DNA from: Caproicibacterium amylolyticum
GTDB taxonomy: Bacteria > Bacillota > Clostridia > Oscillospirales > Acutalibacteraceae
Assembly (NCBI RefSeq): GCF_014467055.1
Contig: NZ_CP060696.1
Location: 2,728,001 to 2,792,000 of the forward strand
Length of the DNA stretch: 64,000 nucleotides
Direction: 5' to 3'
The notes beneath the pieces were generated by a model, which made no database searches, was not told where the DNA came from, and worked only from the letters and a program-made list of their open reading frames with translations. Shown here one piece after another: positions 35,500 through 44,684 of the stretch; position 1 is the first letter of the stretch; every line of letters starts with the position of its first letter. The translations under genes and the position numbers were made by a program.

Positions 35500-36711
35500 T
35501 CAATTGGAAAAGTGTATCAACCCTGTAGTTGTCCCTTTTTCTTTATTTTGATTACACGGTTCAAGCTTAAGATAATCCAGAATACTATTCATCGTTTCAA
35601 GCATTGAATAAATTCTCTCAGCATATTCATCAACTGCCGCTTCTTGTTTAAATCTATATTTCGTAACTAACGCAATTGTCATGTTGTATTCCACTTTAGT
35701 TTGACATTCCAGCATGGCCTGAGATATGCCTGACTTTTTAAATACATTAATATGTGGTAAAGCAGGGGAAACTTTCGAAAGTAACATTACATCTTTTCTA
35801 AAGTAAAGGCCACTTTCTAATTCATCATAATTTTTTATGCTTTCTAGGCGAAAACTGTTGCAATCCATCAAATTATAAATGCAGTTCTTGTCTATTCCTA
35901 AACACTCAAACTGTTTATAATCATTTAACTCATTTATTGCTTGATAACTTCTCAGAGAGTCTATTAATTTTATTGCATTGTATATTAGAAATCTATTTCC
36001 AGAAGGATACATCGAATTGATATTTTTTTCTATATTTGAAATTATCTCTGCGTAGTCTATCTTGACTTGGAATACGTCATAGATATTATCTTTTAACTTA
36101 TTAGTTATTTCTTCGATTGTGATATTTTTAAAGTTCATTGGATATTCAATGGCTTCAGTTCCGTATATAAGACGAAATAGATTATTATACAGAATTTTCA
36201 TTTCCTCTAAAATATCTTTTACTAAGTACTGCTTAATAAATCCTTGATTGGTTGCGTCTATCATTGCACAATTAATCCAATCAGATAATTCTTTATAAAA
36301 ATCGTTATTTTTGATATCAAAAGTCGAGATTCTTTTGTGATTAATATCAAAGGCTAACTTCTCAATATTACTTGATTTTGATACCAATAAAATCGTACGA
36401 GATTCCCCTAGTAGAGCCGTTGCAATACCGGCTTCATACATTACATTAGGATTTGAAACCTGAGCTTCGTTTTCAAGTAATGCTATATGTGATATATCGC
36501 CTATAAATACATCGCTATCTGAAATTTGGCTCCATATTTTTTCTATAATATCGGGAGAACCCGACTCCTCTTGAGTAGGTGCAAAGATGATATCTAAATC
36601 TAATTGTTTTGTCTGTAATAAGTATTTTTTGGATTTAGAAAGTTGTTTTTTAATAAAGCGTGCTATATCATTCTCTTGACTTTGCCAAGCCAGAAATATT
36701 TTCGCTTTCAT
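35500..36711 (-). CDS. TIR-like/nucleotide-binding protein
   Basis: A 403-residue AT-rich gene. The N-terminal ~150 residues look like a TIR-like or deoxyribosyltransferase-like Rossmann fold: KIFLAWQSQENDIARFIKK, then SDVFIGDISHIAL, NPNVMYEAGIATALLG with a conserved Glu, and RTILLVSKSSN. The C-terminal 250 residues are helical and unrecognised. TIR-like enzymes of this type can cleave NAD as antiviral effectors, but the fold alone does not prove it. It stands alone between the prophages, with a 22-bp repeat pair upstream. The start has AGGAG 9 bases upstream. Confidence 0.6.
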   Translation of the reverse strand: MKAKIFLAWQSQENDIARFIKKQLSKSKKYLLQTKQLDLDIIFAPTQEESGSPDIIEKIWSQISDSDVFIGDISHIALLENEAQVSNPNVMYEAGIATALLGESRTILLVSKSSNIEKLAFDINHKRISTFDIKNNDFYKELSDWINCAMIDATNQGFIKQYLVKDILEEMKILYNNLFRLIYGTEAIEYPMNFKNITIEEITNKLKDNIYDVFQVKIDYAEIISNIEKNINSMYPSGNRFLIYNAIKLIDSLRSYQAINELNDYKQFECLGIDKNCIYNLMDCNSFRLESIKNYDELESGLYFRKDVMLLSKVSPALPHINVFKKSGISQAMLECQTKVEYNMTIALVTKYRFKQEAAVDEYAERIYSMLETMNSILDYLKLEPCNQNKEKGTTTGLIHFSN

Positions 36712-36777
36712 TTTTTATCTCCTCACCACTTAAATTTATACGTCTCGCCCTGTTCCCGCACACACGCCAAAACTCAA

Positions 36778-36869
36778 AAAACATCTATCCTGTTCTCTCA
36801 CCAAGCCCCAAAAACGCAAAACATCTATTCTGTTCTCTCGTGAAAGCCCGTTATCAATTCTGTTCTCTC
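36778..36869. repeat. Helically phased direct repeats
   Basis: AAAACATCTAT(C/T)CTGTTCTCTC occurs at 36778-36799 and 36818-36839 (40 apart). The shorter CTGTTCTCTC recurs at 36860-36869 (30 further). These are multiples of about 10 bases. The 483-base stretch 36712-37194 has no gene; beyond these repeats and CACATATTACC at 37114-37124 nothing more is seen. Confidence 0.7.
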
Positions 36870-37194
36870 GCGAACGGAATCCGACCCGATAGACCGATTC
36901 CCATGAACAAGCAAAATCACGATTTGAGTGTACAGTTTAAAAAACCAAAAACCACAGAAATGGCTTATTTACTGGGATTTCTGTACACTCATTCTTTTGC
37001 CCTTGACATCAATACTACCGTCTCAACGTGCTCTGTTCGTGGAGACAAATAAACTATAGTTAGCATATAAACTTCGCATAATCAGGGGTAAGCTTGCTAT
37101 ATCATCTCACTGCCACATATTACCACATCTCATTATAACACAATCCGTAATTCGACACTAGTATAAGCCTTTTTAGGAAATTTTTCCACAATAT

Positions 37195-38727
37195 TCAACA
37201 AGTAATTTTCGTCCCGGCCAAAAAGGTTACAGCAAGCTTTCCATCGGGCGTGACCTCGATATGATCAAGGATTTTGAGGGATAATTCGTAATCAAACGTC
37301 TCAATCCGGCTTACCTCTGAAAGTACTCGAAGCATCTCATTCGCCCTGTATCGTACCAAAAGATTAGGACTTGTCGTCGCAATACGGCTAAAGCTGGATG
37401 CGTACCGCAGGCGGTGGCTGACGAGCAGGTTCCACGCTTTCACAAAAGCCTTCTCCGGCGCGCCGGCGGGAATCTGAATATCGGTGCAGAACATCTGCCG
37501 CTCAGCAGGCAACTTGCGGTGTTTCGCCCGGTAATGCGCCGCACGGCTGTCCGTATCCTTGCTCCATAGCGCCCTAGGCGGCGGTGTGAAGGTCCGTCCA
37601 GCAATTTCCGTTTCGCGCTTGCCGCGGAAGCTGCTGCATCGCCAGTATCTCTGGTCTTCCTCACCGGCCTTCTTTGATTTCAAGAGCATATAAGTAGACC
37701 CGCAGACCGAGCAAGTAATCCTTGCCGACAGCGGGTTTTCTTTGTTATGATTATGGTACTTGCTGATACGGTGGGCACGGCAATACTGCTCCTGCCGCTC
37801 AAGTTCCAGCCGGACGCATTCCCATGTATCCTTATCTATAATTGCGGGATGACTGTCCTCAATATAGTATTGCGGCAGCTCGCCCTTGTTGTCCGCACGC
37901 TTTTTCGTCAGATGGTCTGTGTTATAGGTTTTCTGAAACAGTGTGTCCCCCTTGAATTTTTCGTTTGTGAGGATTTGTCTTACACTGCTCAGATTCCAGA
38001 CAGCATTTCCTTGTTCGGATAATATGCCATCTTCCGTAAGATGAGCCGCGATCTGAGAAAAGCTGTTACCGGCAAGAAATTCATAGTAAATTCTGCGCAC
38101 TACGGCAGCCTGTTCCTCGTTAATGATCAGTTCGCCGTCAATTTTATCGTAGCCGAGGAACTTGCCGCACGGTACGCTTTTCACACTGCCATTCTCATAT
38201 TTACGCCGAATGCCCCATTTGACATTCTCGGACAGAGAAAGACTCTCATTTTGCGCTACGGCCGAAATTAAAGTCAGCAGGACTTCGCCCTCGCTGTTCA
38301 TGGTATGGATATTCTCTTTTTCAAAGAAAACATCAACGCCCAGAGCTTTCAGCTCCCGGACGTTTTTTAATGTATCCACCGTATTCCTGCCAAAGCGCGA
38401 CACACTCTTGGTGATCACAATATCTACAAGCCTGGCACGGCAGTCTGCCATCAATCGGTTGAAGGCTTCACGGCGGAGCGTTCCTGTACCGCTGATACCC
38501 TCATCTGCATAAATGCCGACATATTCATAATCTTCGTTTGATGAGATATATTCCTGATAATAATCGATCTGCGCCTTGACGCTGTGAAGCTGTTCCTCGC
38601 TCTCACTGGATACGCGGCAGTAAGCAGCGACCTTCTTTTTTGGCGCTTCATCACCGTGATTCGCCGAACGGGTATCCGGCAGCGGGTACAAGGGTATAAC
38701 TTTTCTCCCGTTTGCTTTTTGCTTCAT
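37195..38727 (-). CDS. Large serine recombinase B4
   Basis: A 510-residue recombinase, last of the four-gene operon. ATG at 38727 (KQKANGRKVIPLY) lies within the end of recombinase B3, a 77-base overlap; the open frame back to 38895 is antisense-like and lacks a ribosome site. Catalytic motifs: YCRVSSESEEQLHSVKAQ with the nucleophilic Ser, KSVSRFGRNTVDTL, and NESLSLSENVKWGIRR. A zinc ribbon (CSVCGSTYML) is expanded by a longer insertion than in the others. The C-terminus (HIEVTPDGKLAVTFLAGTKI) matches the scar at 33270-33341. Confidence 0.85.
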   Translation of the reverse strand: MKQKANGRKVIPLYPLPDTRSANHGDEAPKKKVAAYCRVSSESEEQLHSVKAQIDYYQEYISSNEDYEYVGIYADEGISGTGTLRREAFNRLMADCRARLVDIVITKSVSRFGRNTVDTLKNVRELKALGVDVFFEKENIHTMNSEGEVLLTLISAVAQNESLSLSENVKWGIRRKYENGSVKSVPCGKFLGYDKIDGELIINEEQAAVVRRIYYEFLAGNSFSQIAAHLTEDGILSEQGNAVWNLSSVRQILTNEKFKGDTLFQKTYNTDHLTKKRADNKGELPQYYIEDSHPAIIDKDTWECVRLELERQEQYCRAHRISKYHNHNKENPLSARITCSVCGSTYMLLKSKKAGEEDQRYWRCSSFRGKRETEIAGRTFTPPPRALWSKDTDSRAAHYRAKHRKLPAERQMFCTDIQIPAGAPEKAFVKAWNLLVSHRLRYASSFSRIATTSPNLLVRYRANEMLRVLSEVSRIETFDYELSLKILDHIEVTPDGKLAVTFLAGTKITC

Positions 38728-39841
38728 TCGATTCCCCCGTAACCACCCAGTGACCGTGAAAATGTTCTGCCGCAATCCGATCCAGAATATCCTCCGGAAT
38801 ACGGATACCGGTGCATGCGGCTTTCCCATTATGCAAATAAGTGCCGCACTCCCAGTCGACGCCCCACCTGGAGGCCTTTCGGATGAGTACGGCACCGCAT
38901 AGAGGGCAGTGAAGCCGCCCGCTGAACGGATAGCTTTTCGGTTTCCGACTTTCCCGCAAACACTGTGCCGACTGCCACAGTTCTTTGCTGATGAGGGCCG
39001 GGTGGTTACCTTCTATATAATATTGGTCGCGCTGACCTTCGTTTCGCACTGATTTCCCGCGCTCGTCCACAAACGACTTCTGCATCAAACAGCCGCCTTT
39101 ATATTTTTCGTTTGAAACAATGCGCAGTATCCTGCTTGACGACCATGGCTTATTGGTATACGTCGGAATGTTCATGCTGTTCAGTTCCTTTGCCAGCTGA
39201 TACGCTCGAATACCATCAAGATATCGTTTGAATATCAGCCTGACGATTTCTGCCTGTTCTTCATTGATGACGAGATTTCCGTTTTCATCCTTGTCATAGC
39301 CAATCAGACGGTTGGTGTCGATCATGGCGCATCCACGCTTATACCGGCTGCGGATTGCCCATTGAACATTTCCGCAGACAGATTTGTGTTCTTCCTCGGC
39401 AATGGACGCAAGCACGGTCAGCATAAGCTCGCCATCAGAGGAAAGTGTATTAATATGATGCTCCTCAAAGATAACGCCTACACCCAGCATTTTCAGTTCA
39501 CGCACCGATTCGAGCAGAAGTACTGTGTTTCTTGCAAAACGGGAAATCGATTTTGTCAAGATGAGGTTGAGTCCCCCATTCCTCGCTTCGGCAAGCATTG
39601 ACTGAAAGCCCGGGCGATTCTCTTTCGCGCCAGAGATTCCGGCATCCGAGAAAATGCCGCAGAACTCGTATTCGGGATTCGCGTTGATGAGCCGCTCATA
39701 ATACTGGCGTTGATTTTCGAGCGAATTCAGCTGCTTTTCATGCTCAGTCGACACCCGGATATAAGCACACACTTTCAGCTTTGAAACCAAATGCGAGGGA
39801 GTACGGGTTTGCACAATTTCACTGATGCTTCGTTTTCGCAT
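38651..39841 (-). CDS. Serine recombinase B3 (short form)
   Basis: A 396-residue recombinase. It has YIRVSTEHEKQLNSLENQ with the catalytic Ser, KSISRFARNTVLLL, and AEEEHKSVCGNVQWAIR. The zinc ribbon is CPLCGAVLIRK...WECGTYLHNGKAAC, and only a short tail follows, so it lacks the coiled coil of a typical integrase. Its start overlaps recombinase B2 by 23 bases. It has no counterpart in prophage A. Confidence 0.87.
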   Translation of the reverse strand: MRKRSISEIVQTRTPSHLVSKLKVCAYIRVSTEHEKQLNSLENQRQYYERLINANPEYEFCGIFSDAGISGAKENRPGFQSMLAEARNGGLNLILTKSISRFARNTVLLLESVRELKMLGVGVIFEEHHINTLSSDGELMLTVLASIAEEEHKSVCGNVQWAIRSRYKRGCAMIDTNRLIGYDKDENGNLVINEEQAEIVRLIFKRYLDGIRAYQLAKELNSMNIPTYTNKPWSSSRILRIVSNEKYKGGCLMQKSFVDERGKSVRNEGQRDQYYIEGNHPALISKELWQSAQCLRESRKPKSYPFSGRLHCPLCGAVLIRKASRWGVDWECGTYLHNGKAACTGIRIPEDILDRIAAEHFHGHWVVTGESNEAKSKREKSYTLVPAAGYPFGESR

Positions 39842-41447
39842 ATTTCCGAACCCCGCAATCTACCGTCCAGGGCAGTTCCGTACCGTCTCGGAACACAAAC
39901 AGCACCTTGCAGTCGCTGAAAATCTTCATGTGATGCAGCGCCGCCTGCCAAACCCGCTCGTCGAACTCCAAGAGCGGTGCGTCATGCTTTCTGAGCTCCG
40001 CAAGGAATCCGGTAATCTGCACACGCTTTGCGGCGCACATCGCAATAGCGGAACTTAGCTCGCGGCGGCGCGTTTGGAGCTTTTGGTACTGCTCCAAATA
40101 CGCATTATACTTTTCATTATAGTCACGCTGCTCCGTCTGTGACCGCGCGTTGGCGGCGATAAGCTTTTCTGTGAGTGTTACAATTTCCGAACACTGCAGG
40201 TCAATTTTCTCCGTCTCCGTTTTATATGCGCTGTCGTCTGTAATCGTATCCAGCGTCTTGTCATACTTTGCAATTATTTTGGCCTTGTTGGAAATCATGC
40301 TGTTGAACGCGTCCACAAAGGCTTTTTTGATTGCATCTTCTTTGAGCGTCGGTGTGGTACAGTATTTGCGCTCTGCATATTTATTGTTGCAGTGCCACAC
40401 CATCGCTTGGTAATTACTGCCCGTATGCCACATTTTTCTGCCGTAATAACCTCCGCACTCTCCGCAGATGATGCGGCCTGAAAAGACACTGACGCATACT
40501 GTATGCCCACCCGCTTCCTCGCGGCGGCGGAATTCTTCCTGCACCATCTCATAAACTTCGGGACGTATGATGGCCGGGTGGCTATGCTCAATATAATACT
40601 GCGGAACCTCGCCCTCGTTGACTTTCTTTTGCTTGGTGAGAAAATCCACCGTAAATGTTTTTTGCAGGATTGCGTCTCCCTTATATTTTTCATTTGTCAA
40701 AATACTCTGAACGGTATGCCCCCTCCAGTTCGCAAATCCGCCGGGCGTGGGGATTTCCTCGGCAGTCAGCCGCAATGCGATATTGTAGGGCGTTTTGCCT
40801 TCAAGAAATTCGTTATAGATACGCCGGACAATAACCGCTTCACTTTCTACAATCTGCGGAAGTTTGTCCGCTCCTTTTTCGTAGCCGAGAAATCTCTTGT
40901 AAGAAAGAGTGACATTCCCATCCGAAAAAGATTTTCTTTTCCCCCAGGTAATATTTTCACTCATTGACCTTGATTCTTCTTGCGCAAGTGAGCTCATAAT
41001 CGTAATGAGCAGTTCGCCCTTGGAATCGAGCGTGTAAATGTTCTCCTTCTCGAAGAATACTTCCACGCCTTTTTCCTTAAGCTTACGCACTGTCGTCAGC
41101 GTATCCACCGTGTTTCTGGCAAAGCGGCTGACCGACTTCGTAAGGATAAGGTCTATTTTTCCGTCCAGCGCATCGGCAATCATACGCTTGAAACCCTCGC
41201 GCTTTTTCGTATTGGTGGCACTGATACCCTCATCGGCATAGACCTCTACAAAAAACCATTCGGGATTTATTTTAATGCGGTCTGTGTAGTATTCAACCTG
41301 CGCTTTGTAGCTGGTTTGCTGTTCTTCCTTTTCGGTGGACACACGGGCATACGCGGCAACCCGCCGTTTTGTAACCGCCCCCTGCCACTGTGCCGAAAAG
41401 CGCGGTGCGGTAGCGGGTATTACCGTAATTTCTCTTCCAGTATTCAT
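39819..41447 (-). CDS. Large serine recombinase B2
   Basis: A 542-residue recombinase, closest to A2. It has YARVSTEKEEQQTSYKAQ, KSVSRFARNTVDTL and QEESRSMSENITWGKR, then the zinc ribbon CGECGGYYGRK...WHCNNKYAERKYC and a long coiled coil (IVTLTEKLIAANARSQTEQ) before a C-terminal ELPWTVDC segment. It overlaps recombinase B1 by 4 bases (ATGA), a sign of translational coupling. Confidence 0.9.
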   Translation of the reverse strand: MNTGREITVIPATAPRFSAQWQGAVTKRRVAAYARVSTEKEEQQTSYKAQVEYYTDRIKINPEWFFVEVYADEGISATNTKKREGFKRMIADALDGKIDLILTKSVSRFARNTVDTLTTVRKLKEKGVEVFFEKENIYTLDSKGELLITIMSSLAQEESRSMSENITWGKRKSFSDGNVTLSYKRFLGYEKGADKLPQIVESEAVIVRRIYNEFLEGKTPYNIALRLTAEEIPTPGGFANWRGHTVQSILTNEKYKGDAILQKTFTVDFLTKQKKVNEGEVPQYYIEHSHPAIIRPEVYEMVQEEFRRREEAGGHTVCVSVFSGRIICGECGGYYGRKMWHTGSNYQAMVWHCNNKYAERKYCTTPTLKEDAIKKAFVDAFNSMISNKAKIIAKYDKTLDTITDDSAYKTETEKIDLQCSEIVTLTEKLIAANARSQTEQRDYNEKYNAYLEQYQKLQTRRRELSSAIAMCAAKRVQITGFLAELRKHDAPLLEFDERVWQAALHHMKIFSDCKVLFVFRDGTELPWTVDCGVRKYAKTKHQ

Positions 41448-42742
41448 TGTGCCTTCCTCTCCAATGTCCTTTTTTGAGCTTCTTTTCGCATTTCAGCAGT
41501 CCAGCCTTCACTCCGCGGCTTGTTTTCCCAGGTGCGAAGAACCTCTCTGCCATCCGTGAATACAAAAAGCAGGATGCCGTTTTCCGGCACACGGATTTCC
41601 TCAATTTTCGCCTTAAAAACAGAAGCGTCATATTCGGCAAGCCCAAGAACCCCCACCGCTGTTTTCTTCAGGATATTTTCCGGTATTTGCTTGGAGCTGC
41701 AAAAGGCTCTGCCTTTCTTATTAAAGGTAGCGCAGCACCATGCGACGTTATACGTCGTCGTTTTTCTGCGAAAATTTGCGCCGCAAATACCGCAGTGGAT
41801 TTTTCCTGTAAATTCGGAGTAGGAAGGTGTCTTCGGCGCGGTTGAAAATTTTTGGGCGCGTCGGGCAATCTCGGTTTGAACCTCGTCAAAAACACTCTGC
41901 TCAATGATAGCTTCATGCGTCCCTTTCGTGTAATACATCGGCAGCTTGCCTTTGTTTATCCGTTTCGCCTTTGTAAGGTGGTTTTCGGAAAATGTCTTCT
42001 GCAAGAGCATATTTCCCGTATACTTTTCATTCCTCAAAATTACGTAAATGGCGCCTTCAGACCATCGACCACCATTCTTTGTCGGCACACCCAAAGCGAT
42101 CAGATTGCGCATAATGGCATTCTTGCCCATGCCGTTTAGATAATCGGTATAAATCATTCGCACGACCTCGGCTTCGGCGGGATTGACAACTAATTGTTTG
42201 TCGGCAAAATCGTAACCGTAAATGCGTAGATTATTTGGTATGCCGTCCTTGAAATTATTACGGATGCGCCACTTACAGTTCTCGCTGCAGGAAAGGCTCT
42301 CTTCCTGCGCAAAGGATGCCAAGATTGTCAGCATTAATTCGCCGTCGCCGCTGACGGAATGGATATTCTGTTCTTCGAAATAAACGTCCACTCCCAGCAG
42401 CTTCAGCTCACGAACAGTATTCAGCATGAGTACCGTATTTCTGGCAAATCGGGAAATTGATTTTGTGATAACCATATCAATAAGACCCTTCCGGCAATCG
42501 TCAAGCAGCCGCTTAAATTCAGCACGGTTATCTTTTGTACCTGTCAGAGCTTCATCGGCATAGACCTCGACGAAATTCCATTCTAGGTTCTGGCGTATGA
42601 AATTACTGTAATAATCAATCTGCGCGGCAAGTGAATGCAGCATGGCATCCTTCCCACTGGATACTCTCGCATATGCGGCAACTCGCTTTTTGGCGGGAGC
42701 TTGCGACATTGTGGGAGTAATATCTGTAACTATCTTTTGCAT
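41444..42742 (-). CDS. Serine recombinase B1
   Basis: A 432-residue recombinase, the first of four, preceded by AAGGAGG and a promoter. It has YARVSSGKDAMLHSLAAQ, KSISRFARNTVLML and QEESLSCSENCKWRIR. The zinc ribbon is CGICGANFRRK...WCCATFNKKGRAFC. It lacks a long coiled coil and is most like recombinase A1. The A1/B1 and A2/B2 pairs show the conserved two-gene core; B3 and B4 are extra. Confidence 0.9.
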   Translation of the reverse strand: MQKIVTDITPTMSQAPAKKRVAAYARVSSGKDAMLHSLAAQIDYYSNFIRQNLEWNFVEVYADEALTGTKDNRAEFKRLLDDCRKGLIDMVITKSISRFARNTVLMLNTVRELKLLGVDVYFEEQNIHSVSGDGELMLTILASFAQEESLSCSENCKWRIRNNFKDGIPNNLRIYGYDFADKQLVVNPAEAEVVRMIYTDYLNGMGKNAIMRNLIALGVPTKNGGRWSEGAIYVILRNEKYTGNMLLQKTFSENHLTKAKRINKGKLPMYYTKGTHEAIIEQSVFDEVQTEIARRAQKFSTAPKTPSYSEFTGKIHCGICGANFRRKTTTYNVAWCCATFNKKGRAFCSSKQIPENILKKTAVGVLGLAEYDASVFKAKIEEIRVPENGILLFVFTDGREVLRTWENKPRSEGWTAEMRKEAQKRTLERKAQ

Positions 42743-42767
42743 AGACCTACCTCCTTGTCAGTGTCAC

Positions 42768-42796
42768 ATATTACCTCTGGTTCTCAGATATAGCAA
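42768..42796 (-). promoter_or_regulatory. Promoter of the four-recombinase operon
   Basis: Minus-strand TTGCTA (42796-42791), 17-base spacer, TAATAT (42773-42768), then TGTGAC and an AAGGAGG ribosome site before ATG at 42742. The sequence TTGCTATAT...AGAG..TAAT is repeated before the gene at 63727. Confidence 0.65.
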
Positions 42797-42883
42797 CGCC
42801 ATTTCCCAATAAACATCCGACAAAAATCGGTCTGTATTTACGGCTTGGAATTGTATCAATTATGGCGTAATTCTCGGTGGAAA

Positions 42884-43300
42884 TTATGCCTTTCCGAATC
42901 GGTCGGCGATATAACAAGTGTGGCAGCAGTAGCGACGGCTTTTATTACCGTAGCTGTCAAACAATTTGCCGCAGCCTGCACATACCAGATGATAGACCGC
43001 CTTTTTCTTGACGCTTTCCTGATGGCTGTTCCACCATGCCACACGGCAAGCGTCTGAACAAAAACGGCGCGGCTTTGTTTTTACTGTCACCATGAGCGGT
43101 TTTCCGCAGTGCTGACAGTATGACAAAGAGAGTTTTTCTTTTTCGGCGCTCTGAACCGGTTTCTGAATACAGGACAGATTGTTTCTTCGGCAATAACTTT
43201 TTACCGTATTAACAGAAACACCAAGAGTATTTGCAATCGTCGCATATCCGCAGCCTTCTAAACGTAAAAAACGAAGTGATTCTTTTTGAGCTTCTGTCAT
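42884..43300 (-). CDS. HTH plus zinc-finger protein preceding recombinases
   Basis: A 138-residue counterpart of 28216-28665. HTH: ESLRFLRLEGCGYATIANTLG followed by SVNTVKSYC. Zinc modules: YCQHCGKPLMVT...RRFCSDACRVAWW and CAGCGKLFDSY...RYCCHTCYIADRFG. The start is set at 43300, 8 bases after GGAGGG; the ATG immediately upstream (43303) is also possible. It lies between the amidase terminator and the recombinase promoter. Confidence 0.75.
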   Translation of the reverse strand: MTEAQKESLRFLRLEGCGYATIANTLGVSVNTVKSYCRRNNLSCIQKPVQSAEKEKLSLSYCQHCGKPLMVTVKTKPRRFCSDACRVAWWNSHQESVKKKAVYHLVCAGCGKLFDSYGNKSRRYCCHTCYIADRFGKA

Positions 43301-43358
43301 CATCGATACCCTCCTACCGATATGCGAAAAATCGGTAGGATTCGAACCCCCTGAACAC

Positions 43359-43398
43359 AAAAAAGCCGCCCGCAGGGTAATAAAACCCCACAGGCGGC
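43359..43398 (-). terminator. Terminator after the amidase gene
   Basis: On the minus strand GCCGCCTGTGGGG, loop, CCCTGCGGGCGGC, then TTTTTT. It closes the lysis operon of prophage B before the integration genes. Confidence 0.75.
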
Positions 43399-43417
43399 AA
43401 TGTTATAAAATATTCTG

Positions 43418-44182
43418 TTATGCTTTCCGGATGCTGTCTTTTGTTACCCAACCCAGCGCGTCCAGCAGGTATGGGCAGCTGCGTTTAAGATCGACGATGC
43501 GGGTAACGGTACAAGTCTTGTTCTGAAACGTTCGTCCCTTCCCGCCGCCGTAGCTGTCGGCGTAAACCGCGCCGTTGAGAATAACCCTGTCGCCGACAGA
43601 AAATACTACAGGCGCCGCGATCCCGGCCAGATCCTTTCTGACATCCTCACGGAAGATATCCATCGACTTGCCGAACCTCGGGAACCAGTGCATGACGTCA
43701 CTGTGATTGCTGGCGATTCCTAGCTTAAACCCTTCGGAGTGGCAAATGACGTTCTTCTCAGTCAGACCATAGAGTTTGCAGAGATACACGCAAAGCTCCA
43801 CCGCTTCAGTATAGACCTTGCCAAAATACGCCGTATCTGTTAGCCCATCCTCGCAGATTTCAAACCCGATGTGCGTGTCGTTGCCGGAGCCGCCGCAGTG
43901 CCAGCCGCGATAGTTCCATGGCAGTGTCTGATAGGCGGCAATGGAACCGTCCATCAGCCTGCCGATGAAAGCGTGAACGCAGACATTTCTGCCGCCTGGC
44001 CTGTCCTGATTCCAGTCGTTATTGTTCGGATTTTTCCCGAGCAGGCCGCCGTCGGGTCCGACATAGCGCCTGAGATTGGGGTTGTTCGCCCCGGTAGAGT
44101 GCACCATAATACCCTTCGGATTGATGGTTCTGCCCGCCTTGTAGCATGCGCTATTCGTCAGAATGAGTTTATGCAGATTCAT
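43418..44182 (-). CDS. N-acetylmuramoyl-L-alanine amidase (endolysin)
   Basis: A 254-residue endolysin with an N-terminal amidase_2/PGRP-type zinc domain: IMVHSTGANNP near residue 25 supplies the first zinc His, GRLMDGSIAAYQTLPW the substrate strand, and CHSEGFKLGIASNHSDV a second His cluster. The C-terminal part (about 195-254) resembles a small SH3-like wall-binding domain (FSVGDRVILNGAVYADS). It cuts peptidoglycan at lysis. It overlaps holin by 4 bases. Prophage A lacks it. Confidence 0.9.
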   Translation of the reverse strand: MNLHKLILTNSACYKAGRTINPKGIMVHSTGANNPNLRRYVGPDGGLLGKNPNNNDWNQDRPGGRNVCVHAFIGRLMDGSIAAYQTLPWNYRGWHCGGSGNDTHIGFEICEDGLTDTAYFGKVYTEAVELCVYLCKLYGLTEKNVICHSEGFKLGIASNHSDVMHWFPRFGKSMDIFREDVRKDLAGIAAPVVFSVGDRVILNGAVYADSYGGGKGRTFQNKTCTVTRIVDLKRSCPYLLDALGWVTKDSIRKA

Positions 44183-44595
44183 GAGTTGTCCTCCTTGTTA
44201 CCGCGATTGTGCAGCTGTTCCAATACGTCCTTGAGCTTCTGTGGAACAGGCAGACCGATGTGTGCGGCGTTCTCCAAAATGGAAACGCCCTCGTTGCTCA
44301 GGTAGAAAAACACGACCGCCGTGCGGATGACCCCGTCTCCGCCTAAAACCAGTTCGTCCAGAATATGCCCGACGCCCACCAGTGCGAAAATTAGCACCTT
44401 CTTGAAAATACCCTTCGCACCGATCTCGCTGGAAAGTTTTTTGTCAAGAACGGCACACATTACGCCAGTCAGATAGTCGATCACCACAAACGCGATGAGG
44501 GCGTAGAGGACTCCATCAAGCCCGCCAAGGAACCACCCGAGGAAACCGCCCAGAACGGCAAAGACCGCCTGCGCCCAGTTCCAGATTGTTTTCAT
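44179..44595 (-). CDS. Phage holin (holin_4/toxin-secretion family)
   Basis: A 138-residue holin starting at 44595 (KTIWNWAQAVFAVLGG) after GGAGG. Membrane segments are visible: AVLGGFLGWFLGG, VLYALIAFVVIDYLTGVMCAVL and KKVLIFALVGVGHIL, plus a fourth moderately hydrophobic helix. It forms the lesion through which the adjacent amidase reaches the wall. No holin-like gene is found in prophage A within this window. Confidence 0.88.
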   Translation of the reverse strand: MKTIWNWAQAVFAVLGGFLGWFLGGLDGVLYALIAFVVIDYLTGVMCAVLDKKLSSEIGAKGIFKKVLIFALVGVGHILDELVLGGDGVIRTAVVFFYLSNEGVSILENAAHIGLPVPQKLKDVLEQLHNRGNKEDNS

Positions 44596-44684
44596 TTCTA
44601 TTCCTCCAATCAAGTTGATTTTATATAATAAAAAGCGCCTTTGCCCCACGCAAAAGCGCCTTTAAACCGATACATTAATTATCC

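Noticed and set aside
36778..36869. CRISPR array
   Set aside because: Only two long and one short copy, with unequal spacing and no cas genes.
36660..37052. ORF over the start of the TIR-like gene and its upstream repeats
   Set aside because: It is antisense to the TIR-like gene, has no ribosome site and its sequence reflects the direct repeats.
43338..43348. GGATTCGAACC resembling a tRNA T-arm on the minus strand
   Set aside because: The flanking bases do not form the T stem and there is no acceptor or anticodon arm nearby.
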